Source of the DNA: an uncultured Clostridia bacterium
GTDB taxonomy: Bacteria > Bacillota > Clostridia > Oscillospirales > Ruminococcaceae
Assembly: GCA_945829235.1 (NCBI GenBank)
Contig: CALZUA010000006.1
Span: forward strand, 62,001 to 126,000
DNA: 64,000 nt
Reading direction: 5' to 3'
The stretch's first letter is position 1. Each line of letters starts with the position of its first letter. A model generated the notes under the pieces. It saw only the letters and a list, made by a program, of their open reading frames with translations. It searched no databases and was not told the origin of the DNA. Both the position numbers and the translations under genes were made by a program. Shown in pieces: positions 26,229-34,807 of this stretch.

Positions 26229-26257
26229 ATTATAGCACAATTCTCCGCAATTGTCAA
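26229..26257 (-). promoter_or_regulatory. Promoter of riboswitch transcript
   Basis: Minus strand TTGACA (26257-26252), 17-base spacer, TATAAT (26234-26229) with TGTGC before it. The -35 overlaps the stop codon of comEC. Confidence 0.85.
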
Positions 26258-28275
26258 GACAAATTTTCGACTTTCACACGCAATTCTTCCCCGTCAAGCC
26301 GCGCGGAGAAATCGCGATTTGCGCGAATATTCACGGCGTTTTCCGGAAGAACTCGGGTTGAGTTCGCGAAATAAATTGCCGTTCCCGCTGAGTTTTCCGT
26401 GCGCTTGGAGTTGCCGTGAAAAAGAACAAAATCAGCCGAGGTTACGCGGTCGCCCGCTTTCGCGCACGCGATTGTAATGCCGTTCAGCGAGAGCCGCGCG
26501 GGGTTCTCCACAATTTCCGCGCCCTTCAGCACCGCCGCGCCGTTTTCACTCGTGAAAATCTCGCTCGTTTCCACCATTTCCGTCAACTCCTTCAACGACA
26601 ACGTGCCGCCGTAATCCGCTTCAAATGCCGCCAGAACGCTTATCCTCACCGCACCGCGCTCCCGCAGACAGCGCGAAATGTCATCGGCAAGCCCCGAGCC
26701 GTTGCCCGAAACAAACACAACCGCTTCCCTGCCCCGAAAAGCAATCGCCGCGCTTGTGTAGGAATTGCCGACAAAGCGAATTTCTCTGCGGTTTTCCACG
26801 GTATACAACGAAATCAGCATTGACGCAAGCACCGCAACCGCTGTTCCCTCAAGGCAACGCCGCATTGTCTTGATTGTTCCGAAACCGCCGACCGTGAGCA
26901 AAACCGCGCAGATTGCCGCCAACACCCAAGCTCCCGCGAAATCAAGTGAGAGGTACATTCCGCGGGCTTGTCCGAAAAGCTTGACGATGAACGAAACCAC
27001 GCGCATTGCCAAATCAATCGGCACGGCGAGCACACCGCTCCCCGTTATCCCGAGCAACAGCATAAACAACATTCCCACCGCCATCAGCGGCATTACCGCA
27101 AGCGATGTGAGCACCGCGCAGAGTGATATTCCTTTGAAAACAGCGACGCTTATCGGCGCGGTGCAGACGAGCGCGCAAAACGAGGCGCAGAGCGCTTTCA
27201 CGGCTGTTGAGAGGAATTTCGCCTTATCGGGGAGCAACTCGCAGAGCTTTTCCGAGATTTTCGGCGCGACAACTCCCGCTCCGAATACACCCAGAACCGA
27301 CATTCCAAAGCCGATGTCCAGCACCGCGCCCGGCGATATCAAAAGCAGTGCCGAAACCGCAAGGCAAAGCGTGTTCAGGGTTTCGGAGCGGCGGCGGAAA
27401 AGCGGAGCGATTGCCGTGATGATGAACATCGCCGAGGCTCTCATCACGGACGCGGTTGCCCCGAAAAACACAACCGCCGCCACTGCCGTCAATATCGACA
27501 AAACCGATTTCAGCTTCCGCCGATTTTGCGGGATTATTTGCAACAATACCGCCGCGAGTATTGCGAAATGCGCTCCCGAAACCGCAGTGTAATGCGCGAT
27601 TCCGCTGATTTTCACCTGTTCCGAGAACGTCTGCGACAAAAACTCGTCTTTGCCGAACAAAATCGCCATCGCAATTTCGCCGCTTTCACCTTGCACGTTT
27701 TCACGAAGCGCCGCCGTAAGTTCTCGGCGAACCGTGCCGATTACCGTGAAAAAGCTCGGTTTTGCGGGTTGCACCGAATGAAATTCCTCGATTTCACCCG
27801 AGAGCAAAATCCCCTTTGCAAGATTTTGCGTGAAATACTGCGAATCCGCGGTATCAAGCGAAATTGTCGCCTCGCAAACGCCGCCCTCCTCGACAAGCCG
27901 CTCGCCCGTTAACCTCACGTTCGCGGAAAGTCCGCCGAGATTCAGCTTGCCGACAAACTCAGCGCGGTTCTCGGAGTTGCCGAGGATTTCCCCGACCGTA
28001 AACTCCGCGCGGACGGTTTTCCCCGCGAACGACAAAATCGGCTTGCAGTAAAAGTTGACGTGAAGCGTCATCAGCACAAGCCCCGCGCACATTCCCGCAA
28101 AGCACGCCGAGAGCTTGTTTTTCTTCGCCGCCGCGACAATCGCAAGCGCAACCGCCACGGGTATTATCCACGCCGAAACGCTCCCCGCGAAATACGCGAG
28201 CAACATTCCCGCCGCCAAAAACGGCGCAAATCTCACCGCAGGCAACGTAAATATGGCTTTGTATCGCTGTTCCAT
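26254..28275 (-). CDS. ComEC/Rec2-family competence protein
   Basis: A 673-residue polytopic protein. It has an N-terminal membrane pair with a DUF4131-like extracytoplasmic region (residues 30-200), then the Competence domain with GEIAMAILFGKDEFLS, ISGIAHYTAVSGAHFAIL and RASAMFIITAIAPLF, which form the DNA-uptake channel in Bacillus. The last 170 residues correspond in position to the metallo-beta-lactamase domain, but the HxHxDH metal motif is absent, so the nuclease activity proposed for full ComEC is probably missing. GGGAGAG precedes the ATG. Its role in DNA uptake here is unproven; no other competence gene is in the window. Confidence 0.88.
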   Translation of the reverse strand: MEQRYKAIFTLPAVRFAPFLAAGMLLAYFAGSVSAWIIPVAVALAIVAAAKKNKLSACFAGMCAGLVLMTLHVNFYCKPILSFAGKTVRAEFTVGEILGNSENRAEFVGKLNLGGLSANVRLTGERLVEEGGVCEATISLDTADSQYFTQNLAKGILLSGEIEEFHSVQPAKPSFFTVIGTVRRELTAALRENVQGESGEIAMAILFGKDEFLSQTFSEQVKISGIAHYTAVSGAHFAILAAVLLQIIPQNRRKLKSVLSILTAVAAVVFFGATASVMRASAMFIITAIAPLFRRRSETLNTLCLAVSALLLISPGAVLDIGFGMSVLGVFGAGVVAPKISEKLCELLPDKAKFLSTAVKALCASFCALVCTAPISVAVFKGISLCAVLTSLAVMPLMAVGMLFMLLLGITGSGVLAVPIDLAMRVVSFIVKLFGQARGMYLSLDFAGAWVLAAICAVLLTVGGFGTIKTMRRCLEGTAVAVLASMLISLYTVENRREIRFVGNSYTSAAIAFRGREAVVFVSGNGSGLADDISRCLRERGAVRISVLAAFEADYGGTLSLKELTEMVETSEIFTSENGAAVLKGAEIVENPARLSLNGITIACAKAGDRVTSADFVLFHGNSKRTENSAGTAIYFANSTRVLPENAVNIRANRDFSARLDGEELRVKVENLS

Positions 28276-28338
28276 AAACTCTCCCGAATGCTTTTTGGTT
28301 TTGCTCGAAAATCTTAATCCCGTGGGGAAATTGCCGCT

Positions 28339-28491
28339 TTATTGCTTTAAACTAAAGTGTGTTGACGAAAGATTCTCTCGATAAGCTGCGCGGACGTTAT
28401 TTCCCGAAAATTTCGCGTGCTTTCCCGCCGCCAAAAACGGCGCAAATTTCACCGCGAACAACGTAAATATGGCTTTGTATCGCTGTTCCAT
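28339..28491 (-). pseudogene. Duplicated 5' fragment of comEC
   Basis: The first 23 codons of comEC with the start codon and Shine-Dalgarno are repeated upstream: 28422-28501 matches 28206-28284 with only a few differences and one indel. The copy starts with the same MEQRYKAIFTL, continues AVKFAPFLAAG, then diverges and reaches a stop at 28339, giving 50 residues. It is probably a remnant of a local duplication; any peptide is likely nonfunctional. Confidence 0.75.
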
Positions 28492-28562
28492 TTAACTCTC
28501 CAACGCGTTTTCCCGAAATTCAAAAAAAATTTTACATTTTAACGCTTTAAAGGAAAATCTTA

Positions 28563-28591
28563 TTGACAGAAGAAAAATTTAGTGTTATAAT
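28563..28591 (+). promoter_or_regulatory. Orphan sigma-A promoter facing amidohydrolase 3' end
   Basis: TTGACA (28563-28568), 17-base spacer, TATAAT (28586-28591), all consensus, on the plus strand. The genes on both sides are on the minus strand, so a transcript would run antisense into the amidohydrolase gene. No plus-strand gene with a ribosome site follows. Confidence 0.6.
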
Positions 28592-28592
28592 G

Positions 28593-29408
28593 TTATTGCA
28601 TAGTATTTTTTGACGAACGCAGGATTTTTTTGGCATTTTCGCTGAACATAAGTTCCAGCTCGCGCTCCTCGAAGCCAAAGCCGCACAACAGCTCTATGTA
28701 ATGCTTCTGGTCTGCCCACGGGCTGTCCGTTGCAAAGAGAATTTTGTCCGCGCCGTGCTTTTCGATAATCTTTTTGGCAACCTCGGGATAACGGTCGAGA
28801 ACAACCGCCGTGTCCATATAAACCGGCTTCCCGCAGAGCTTTTCGAGCACCTCCTCACCGAGGTCACAACCACCGAGGTGCGCCAAAATCAGCTTGTCGT
28901 CAATAACGCCGCTCAGCTTGTCGAGAACCTCAAGCACCATATCGGGTGTACAATGAACGTCATTCGGGTAGCCGACATCAATTCCCGCGTGAGTTACGGT
29001 GTACAAACCGCGCTTTGCCGCGCCCTCGAGGATTTTCAGCACGCGCTCGTCGTTGAAACGAACGTCCTGATAATCGGGGTGAATTTTGATGCCGAACAGC
29101 CCCGCGTTCTTGATAAAATCAAGAATTTCATCGATATTTTCGCAGTCGGGGTGAATTGCGCCCGCGTAAATTATCCCGTCTTTGCCGTTCAACTCTGCGG
29201 CAAGTCGGTTGATGCTCTCAACCTGACGCGGGACGGTCGCCACGGGCAAAATCACCGAGTAATCAACCCCCGAGCGCTTCATACTCTCCTTCAACGAAGA
29301 AAGCGTGCCCTCGCGAAACGGCTTTACGTTGCCCTTTTCGGCAAGATACGCGATTGTCTGCGCCGCGATTTTATCGGGAAATGTGTGGGTGTGAAAATCA
29401 ATTATCAT
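28593..29408 (-). CDS. Amidohydrolase family 2 protein
   Basis: A 271-residue TIM-barrel metal hydrolase of the Amidohydro_2 type. Metal ligands are the N-terminal FHTHTFPD (His6 and His8), a middle GIKIHPDYQDV (near 132), VTHAGID (near 163), LAHLGGCDL (near 205) and the C-terminal FATDSPWADQ (near 240, catalytic Asp). Members act on varied amides, lactones or decarboxylate aromatic acids, so the substrate cannot be named. ACAAGGAGA lies seven bases before the ATG, and a promoter is 40 bases upstream. Single gene. Confidence 0.88.
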   Translation of the reverse strand: MIIDFHTHTFPDKIAAQTIAYLAEKGNVKPFREGTLSSLKESMKRSGVDYSVILPVATVPRQVESINRLAAELNGKDGIIYAGAIHPDCENIDEILDFIKNAGLFGIKIHPDYQDVRFNDERVLKILEGAAKRGLYTVTHAGIDVGYPNDVHCTPDMVLEVLDKLSGVIDDKLILAHLGGCDLGEEVLEKLCGKPVYMDTAVVLDRYPEVAKKIIEKHGADKILFATDSPWADQKHYIELLCGFGFEERELELMFSENAKKILRSSKNTMQ

Positions 29409-29446
29409 ATCAAATTCTCCTTGTGTTTAGTAATTTATCAATTTAA

Positions 29447-29475
29447 ATTATAACACATTCAGACGAATTTTTCAA
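29447..29475 (-). promoter_or_regulatory. Promoter of amidohydrolase gene
   Basis: Minus strand TTGAAA (29475-29470), 17-base spacer, TATAAT (29452-29447) with TGTGT before the -10. Confidence 0.8.
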
Positions 29476-29523
29476 TAGTTAATAAGCGGTTGGTATAACC
29501 GTTTGGAAAGGATACATAAATTC

Positions 29524-31098
29524 ATGGAAACTATGATTATTACGGGCGCGTTTCTCGTGCTTTTCTTCGCCGTAATGATTTTCATCGGCGTAAGAAGCCG
29601 CAAACACGCCTCGGACGTAAACGGCTTCGTTCTCGGCTCGCGGTCGGTCGGACCGTGGCTCTCGGCGTTCGCTTACGGCACGTCCTACTTCTCCGCCGTT
29701 ATCTTTGTCGGCTACGCGGGACAATTCGGCTGGAATTTCGGCGTTGCGTCCACTTGGATAGGACTCGGCAACGCGTTCATCGGTTCACTGCTCGCGTGGA
29801 GTATTCTCGGCAGAAGAACCCGCATTATGACGCAACATTTGTCAAGCAAGACAATGCCCGATTTCTTCGGTGCGCGTTATAAATCGAAAAAGCTCAAAAT
29901 CGCCGCTTCGATTATCACGTTCGTGTTCCTTATTCCTTACACCGCGTCGCTCTACAACGGTCTTTCAAGACTGTTCGCGATGGCGTTTAACGGAATCGAC
30001 TACACGATTTGCGTGCTTGTAATGGCGGTGCTCACGGGAATTTACGTTATCATCGGCGGCTATATGGCAACCGCTTGGAACGACTTTATTCAAGGTATGA
30101 TTATGCTTATCGGCATTATCGCGGTAATCGGCGCTGTCCTCAACGACAACGGCGGTCTTGAAGCGGCAATGCAGTCGCTCGCGTCCGTTGAAGGCGAAGC
30201 AGGTTGGGAAGGCGCTTACTCCTCATTCCTCGGCCCGAACCCGCTGTTTTTGCTGTTTGTTGTTCTGCTCACGTCTTTGGGAACTTGGGGACTTCCGCAG
30301 ATGGTCGGCAAATTCTACGCTATCAAAAACGAGGACTCCATCAAAAAAGGCACCGTTATTTCCACGATTTTCGCGATTATCGTTGCGGGCGGTTGCTACT
30401 TCCTCGGCGGCTTCGGCAGACTTTATGATGTTGACGTAAAGGCAAACGGCTTTGACGCGGTTATCCCCGAAATGCTCTCAACACTTTCACCCGTTATCAT
30501 CGGACTTGTTATCGTGCTGGTACTCTCGGCTTCGATGTCAACGCTCTCCTCGCTCGTGCTCACAAGCGGCTCGTCGATTACGCTTGACCTTATCGAACCG
30601 CTCAGCAAAAAGCAGTTCGGCGAGAAGAAAAAGATGCTCATTATCCGCATCTTTATCGTAATCTTTATCGCAATTTCCGCCGCTATCGCAATCGTTCAGG
30701 CGAAGAGCAAAAATATGTTCATCGCGCAGATGATGGGCGTTTCGTGGGGAGCGCTTGCGGGTGCTTTCCTCGCGCCGTTCCTCTACGGACTTTACTGGAA
30801 AAAGACAACAAAAGCCGCGGTTGCTTCATCGTTTGTGTTCGGCGTGGGACTTGAAATTGTACAGCTTCTCGTTTCACTCGGAGTGCTTGATGTCAAGGGC
30901 ATTCCCGTGCTTTCGTTCGTGTTCACAAACTCGCTCTACTCGGGAGTTTTCGCAATGCTCGGCGGTATCATCATTATCCCCATCGTGAGCCTGCTCACGC
31001 AGAAAACCCGTCCCGAGAACACCGATGAAATGTTTGTTTGCTATACCAAAACCAAGACTGTTGAAGTTATCGACAGCCTCGGCGATGATGAAAAATAA
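29524..31098 (+). CDS. Sodium:solute symporter (SSS family)
   Basis: A 524-residue membrane protein with about 13 segments. It carries SSS features: SDVNGFVLGSRSVGPWLSAFAYGTSYFSAVIFVG near the start, TMPDFFGARY, ATAWNDFIQGMIML and GTWGLPQMVGKFYA. It starts at ATG 29524, with AAAGGA upstream. It is the first gene of an operon with iorA, iorB, paaK and an ACT-domain protein, so it probably imports an aromatic acid or aromatic amino acid degradation substrate together with Na+. Just upstream is an imperfect palindrome around TATAAC (29484-29502) that may be part of the promoter or an operator. Substrate is inferred from context only. Confidence 0.88.
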   Translation: METMIITGAFLVLFFAVMIFIGVRSRKHASDVNGFVLGSRSVGPWLSAFAYGTSYFSAVIFVGYAGQFGWNFGVASTWIGLGNAFIGSLLAWSILGRRTRIMTQHLSSKTMPDFFGARYKSKKLKIAASIITFVFLIPYTASLYNGLSRLFAMAFNGIDYTICVLVMAVLTGIYVIIGGYMATAWNDFIQGMIMLIGIIAVIGAVLNDNGGLEAAMQSLASVEGEAGWEGAYSSFLGPNPLFLLFVVLLTSLGTWGLPQMVGKFYAIKNEDSIKKGTVISTIFAIIVAGGCYFLGGFGRLYDVDVKANGFDAVIPEMLSTLSPVIIGLVIVLVLSASMSTLSSLVLTSGSSITLDLIEPLSKKQFGEKKKMLIIRIFIVIFIAISAAIAIVQAKSKNMFIAQMMGVSWGALAGAFLAPFLYGLYWKKTTKAAVASSFVFGVGLEIVQLLVSLGVLDVKGIPVLSFVFTNSLYSGVFAMLGGIIIIPIVSLLTQKTRPENTDEMFVCYTKTKTVEVIDSLGDDEK

Positions 31099-31116
31099 TC
31101 TAAGGAGATTGATGTG

Positions 31117-32847
31117 ATGAAAAAAATGATGCTCGGAAACGAGGCGGCGGCACGCGGTCTTTACGAAGCGGGAGTTCGGGTTGTTTCGTCTTACCCCGGA
31201 ACACCCTCAACCGAAATTACCGAATATGCCGCGAAGTATGACGAAATGTACTGCGAATGGGCACCCAACGAAAAGGTTGCCACGGAGGTTGCTTTCGGCG
31301 CGTCTTTGAGAGGTGCGCGCTCGGCTTGCGCGATGAAGCACGTCGGCTTGAACGTTGCCGCAGACCCGCTTTTCACGCTCTCTTACACCGGAGTAAACGG
31401 CGGTATGGTGCTGTTTGTCGCGGACGACCCAGCTATGCACTCCTCGCAGAACGAACAGGATTCCCGTCACTACGCGATTGCCGCGAAAGTGCCGATGCTC
31501 GAACCCGCGGACTCCGTTGAAGCAAAGGATTTCGTCAAGGAAGCGTATGAGATTTCCGAGAAATTCGACACGCCGGTTATCGTGAGAATGTGTACGAGAA
31601 TTGCTCACTGCCAAAACGCAGTCGAGCTTGAGGACAGGAAGGAAATTCCCGTTCCCGAGTACGTTAAACAGCCGCAGAAGTACATAATGGCACCCGCAAA
31701 CGCGATTAAACGTCACCCGTTTGTTGAGGAGCGCACGAGAAAGCTGGTTGAATTCGGCGAAACCTCGCCGCTCAACCGCGTTGAAAAGGGCACGTCAAAC
31801 GAGAAAGGAATTATCTGCTCGGGCACTTGCTATCAGTACGTCAAGGAGGTTTTCGGGGACAAGGTTTCCGTGCTGAAGCTCGGTCTTGTGAACCCGCTCC
31901 CCGAGAAGCTTATACGCGATTTTGCCGCTTCGGTTGACAAGGTTTACGTTATCGAGGAGCTTGACGGTATCATTGAACAGCATTTGAACAAGCTCGGTGT
32001 TCCGTGCATTGGCAAGGAGCTTTTCCCGCCTATCGGGGAGTTCAATCAGGCGACAATCCGCGCGGCTTTCGGTATCGAGCAGCCCAAGTCGGTTGCCGCA
32101 GACACGCCTATTCCCGTGCGCCCGCCTGTAATGTGCGCGGGCTGCCCGCATCGCGGACTGTTCTACACGCTCGCGAAGAACAAAATCACCGCGCTCGGCG
32201 ATATCGGCTGCTACACGCTCGGAAGCGCAGCGCCGCTGTTTGCGCTTGACTCAACGCTTTGTATGGGCGCGTCTGTTTCCGGTCTGCACGGCTTCAACAA
32301 GGTCGGCGGCGCGGACTCCGAGAAGAAAACCGTCTGCGTTATCGGCGACTCGACTTTTATGCACTCGGGTATGACGGGGCTTGTTGACATCGCGTACAAC
32401 GGCTCAAATTCAACCGTTATCATCGTGGACAACTCAATCACCGGTATGACCGGACACCAGCAGAACCCCACCACGGGCTACAACATTAAGGGCGACCCTG
32501 CTGCCGCTGTTAATCTCGAAGAACTCTGCCACGCAATCGGTATCAAGAGAGTGCGTGTCGTTGACCCTTATAATTTGAAGCAGTGCGAGGACGCAATCAA
32601 GGAAGAACTCGCAGCGGAAGAACCCTCGGTTATCATCTCGCGCAGACCTTGTATGCTGCTCAAATACGTCAAGCCGAAGCCCGCTCTCAAAATCAACCCC
32701 GACAAGTGCGTGGGCTGCAAGATGTGTATGAAGCTCGGCTGTCCCGCAATCAGTATCAAGGACAAGAAAGCGGTTATCGACGCAACGCAGTGCGTTGGCT
32801 GTGCGGTATGCGAACAGCTTTGCAAGACAAACGCGATTGAGGCTTGA
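31117..32847 (+). CDS. iorA: Indolepyruvate ferredoxin oxidoreductase, alpha subunit
   Basis: A 576-residue thiamine-diphosphate enzyme subunit that oxidatively decarboxylates aryl pyruvates (from Trp, Phe, Tyr) to aryl-acetyl-CoA while reducing ferredoxin. The N-terminal pyrimidine-binding part has GNEAAARGLYEAGVRVVSSYPGTPSTEI; the TPP pyrophosphate part has CAGCPHRGLFYTL and the GDSTFMHSGMTGLVDIAYN motif (residues about 345-440). The C-terminus is a two-cluster ferredoxin: CVGCKMCMKLGCP and CVGCAVCEQLC. AAGGAGA precedes; the ATG at 31117 is preferred to the GTG three bases earlier. Next gene iorB begins 18 bases after the stop. Confidence 0.95.
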   Translation: MKKMMLGNEAAARGLYEAGVRVVSSYPGTPSTEITEYAAKYDEMYCEWAPNEKVATEVAFGASLRGARSACAMKHVGLNVAADPLFTLSYTGVNGGMVLFVADDPAMHSSQNEQDSRHYAIAAKVPMLEPADSVEAKDFVKEAYEISEKFDTPVIVRMCTRIAHCQNAVELEDRKEIPVPEYVKQPQKYIMAPANAIKRHPFVEERTRKLVEFGETSPLNRVEKGTSNEKGIICSGTCYQYVKEVFGDKVSVLKLGLVNPLPEKLIRDFAASVDKVYVIEELDGIIEQHLNKLGVPCIGKELFPPIGEFNQATIRAAFGIEQPKSVAADTPIPVRPPVMCAGCPHRGLFYTLAKNKITALGDIGCYTLGSAAPLFALDSTLCMGASVSGLHGFNKVGGADSEKKTVCVIGDSTFMHSGMTGLVDIAYNGSNSTVIIVDNSITGMTGHQQNPTTGYNIKGDPAAAVNLEELCHAIGIKRVRVVDPYNLKQCEDAIKEELAAEEPSVIISRRPCMLLKYVKPKPALKINPDKCVGCKMCMKLGCPAISIKDKKAVIDATQCVGCAVCEQLCKTNAIEA

Positions 32848-32865
32848 CGAGGGAGGTTTGTGAAA

Positions 32866-33438
32866 ATGGAAACTAAAAATGTTATGATAGTCGGCGTTGG
32901 CGGTCAGGGAAGCCTTCTCGCAAGCAAGCTCCTCGGCTTTCTTCTCACGGAGGAGGGCTATGACGTTAAAGTCAGCGAGGTTCACGGAATGAGCCAGCGC
33001 GGCGGCTCGGTTGTCACCTACGTTCGTTTCGGCGACAAGGTTTACTCGCCCGTTGTCGCTGCCGGTGAAGCGGATTTCATCGTGTCCTTTGAGAAAATCG
33101 AGGCGGCGCGCTATGCAAATTGCCTGAAAGACGGCGGAAAAATTGTCGTAAATATCCAGCAGATTGACCCGATGCCTGTCATCACGGGCGCTGCGGAATA
33201 TCCCGAAAATGTTCTCGAGGAACTCAAGGCAAAGGGCGTGTTCGTTGACGAAATCGATGCGCTTTCTCTCGCAACAGAAGCGGGCAGCGCGAAAGCTGTT
33301 AACATCGTGCTTATGGGCAGACTTGCGAAGTATTTCGATATCGACAAGGAAAAGTGGATTGCGGCTATCGAAAAGCTCGTTAAACCGCAGTTTGTCGAGA
33401 TTAACAAAAAAGCGTTCGAGCTTGGTTATTCTATGTAA
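32866..33438 (+). CDS. iorB: Indolepyruvate ferredoxin oxidoreductase, beta subunit
   Basis: A 190-residue gamma-type subunit of the 2-oxoacid:ferredoxin oxidoreductase family. It shows the typical N-terminal NVMIVGVGGQGSLLASKLLG, EVHGMSQRGGSVVTYVRFG and EADFIVSFEKIEAARY. It binds the CoA and forms the active enzyme with IorA. The start at ATG 32866 has GGGAGG nine bases upstream. The paaK gene follows after 46 bases with its own AAGGAGG. Confidence 0.94.
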   Translation: METKNVMIVGVGGQGSLLASKLLGFLLTEEGYDVKVSEVHGMSQRGGSVVTYVRFGDKVYSPVVAAGEADFIVSFEKIEAARYANCLKDGGKIVVNIQQIDPMPVITGAAEYPENVLEELKAKGVFVDEIDALSLATEAGSAKAVNIVLMGRLAKYFDIDKEKWIAAIEKLVKPQFVEINKKAFELGYSM

Positions 33439-33484
33439 TTATTCGCTTTGTAAAGCGATATTTTGAAGGAGGTTAAAAAGCAAA

Positions 33485-34792
33485 ATGCCAAATTACTACC
33501 AGCCGGAAATTGAAACGGCGTCCCGCGAGAAAATTCTCGAAATCCAAAACGAGAAAATCGTAAAGCAGGTTCGTCACGTTTACGACAACGTGAAGTACTA
33601 CCGCGACCTTATGGACGCAAAGGGCGTTAAACCCGAGGATATCAAGAGCGTTGACGATATCAAAAAGCTCCCGTTCCTGTCGAAAGAGGACTTGCGTATC
33701 GCTTATCCCTACGGCTTGCTCGGAACGGATTTGAAGAACTGCGTTCGTATCCAGTCAACTTCCGGTACCACGGGAAAGCGCGTTGTCGCGTTCTACACCC
33801 AGCACGATATCGACCTCTGGGAGGAGTGCTGCGCGAGAGCAATCGTTGCGGCGGGCGGTACAAATGAGGACGTTTGTCAGGTTTGCTACGGCTACGGTCT
33901 GTTTACGGGAGGACCGGGCTTGAACGGCGGTTCACATAAGGTTGGTTGCCTTACCCTGCCGATGTCGTCAGGCAACACCGAGCGTCAAATCCAGTTTATG
34001 ATGGATTTGGGAGCTACCATTCTCTGCTGTACGCCCTCGTATGCCGCTTATCTCGGCGAGTCGCTTGCAGAAGCGGGTTACAAGCCCGAGGACAACAAGC
34101 TCAAGGCGGGTATTTTCGGCGCTGAGCCGTGGACGGAAGAAATGCGCCGCGGTATCGAGAAATCCCTCGGCATCAAGGCTTACGATATCTACGGTCTTAC
34201 CGAAACCAGCGGTCCCGGCGTTTCCTTCGAGTGCGAGGAGCAGACCGGTATGCACATAAACGAGGACCACTTCTACGCTGAAATTATCGACCCCGAAACC
34301 GGCGAGGTTCTTCCCGAGGGCGAAAAGGGCGAGCTTGTGTTCACCTCTCTCGATAAGGAAGCGTTCCCGCTGTTGCGCTACAGAACGCGCGATATCTGCG
34401 TGCTCTCGCGCAAAAAGTGCTCCTGCGGACGTACTCACGTTAAAATGAGCAAGCCGATGGGAAGAAGCGACGATATGATGATTATTCGCGGCGTAAACGT
34501 GTTCCCGAGCCAGATTGAAGCGGTTCTGCTGAAGGAAGGCTACCCGCCGAACTATCAGATTATCGTTGACCGCGTAAACAACAGCGATACGCTCGATGTA
34601 AACGTAGAGCTTCCTCCCGAGCAGTTCTCCGACAAGGTAAGCGACATTCAGGCAAAGGAAAAGAGCCTTGAAGCCGCTATGAGAACAATGCTCGGTATCG
34701 GTCCGAAGGTTCACCTTATGCCTCCGCACTCCGTTGAGAGAAGCGAGGGCAAGGCGAAGAGAGTTATCGACAAGCGCAAGCTTCACGATTGA
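33485..34792 (+). CDS. Phenylacetate-CoA ligase (PaaK-like)
   Basis: A 435-residue AMP-forming aryl-acid CoA ligase. Motifs: the P-loop QSTSGTTGKRVV (near residue 92), CYGYGLFTGGPGLNGG, the adenylate-binding YGLTETSGPGVSFEC (near 235) and the hinge/C-terminal region LRYRTRDICVLS, then GRSDDMMIIRGVNVFPSQIE. Beside iorAB it probably interconverts aryl-acetyl-CoA and aryl acetate, so that the thioester made by IorAB can be recovered as ATP, or aryl acetates activated; direction cannot be told from sequence. Followed 15 bases later by the ACT gene. Confidence 0.93.
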   Translation: MPNYYQPEIETASREKILEIQNEKIVKQVRHVYDNVKYYRDLMDAKGVKPEDIKSVDDIKKLPFLSKEDLRIAYPYGLLGTDLKNCVRIQSTSGTTGKRVVAFYTQHDIDLWEECCARAIVAAGGTNEDVCQVCYGYGLFTGGPGLNGGSHKVGCLTLPMSSGNTERQIQFMMDLGATILCCTPSYAAYLGESLAEAGYKPEDNKLKAGIFGAEPWTEEMRRGIEKSLGIKAYDIYGLTETSGPGVSFECEEQTGMHINEDHFYAEIIDPETGEVLPEGEKGELVFTSLDKEAFPLLRYRTRDICVLSRKKCSCGRTHVKMSKPMGRSDDMMIIRGVNVFPSQIEAVLLKEGYPPNYQIIVDRVNNSDTLDVNVELPPEQFSDKVSDIQAKEKSLEAAMRTMLGIGPKVHLMPPHSVERSEGKAKRVIDKRKLHD

Positions 34793-34807
34793 CGAAAGGA
34801 GCAGACT

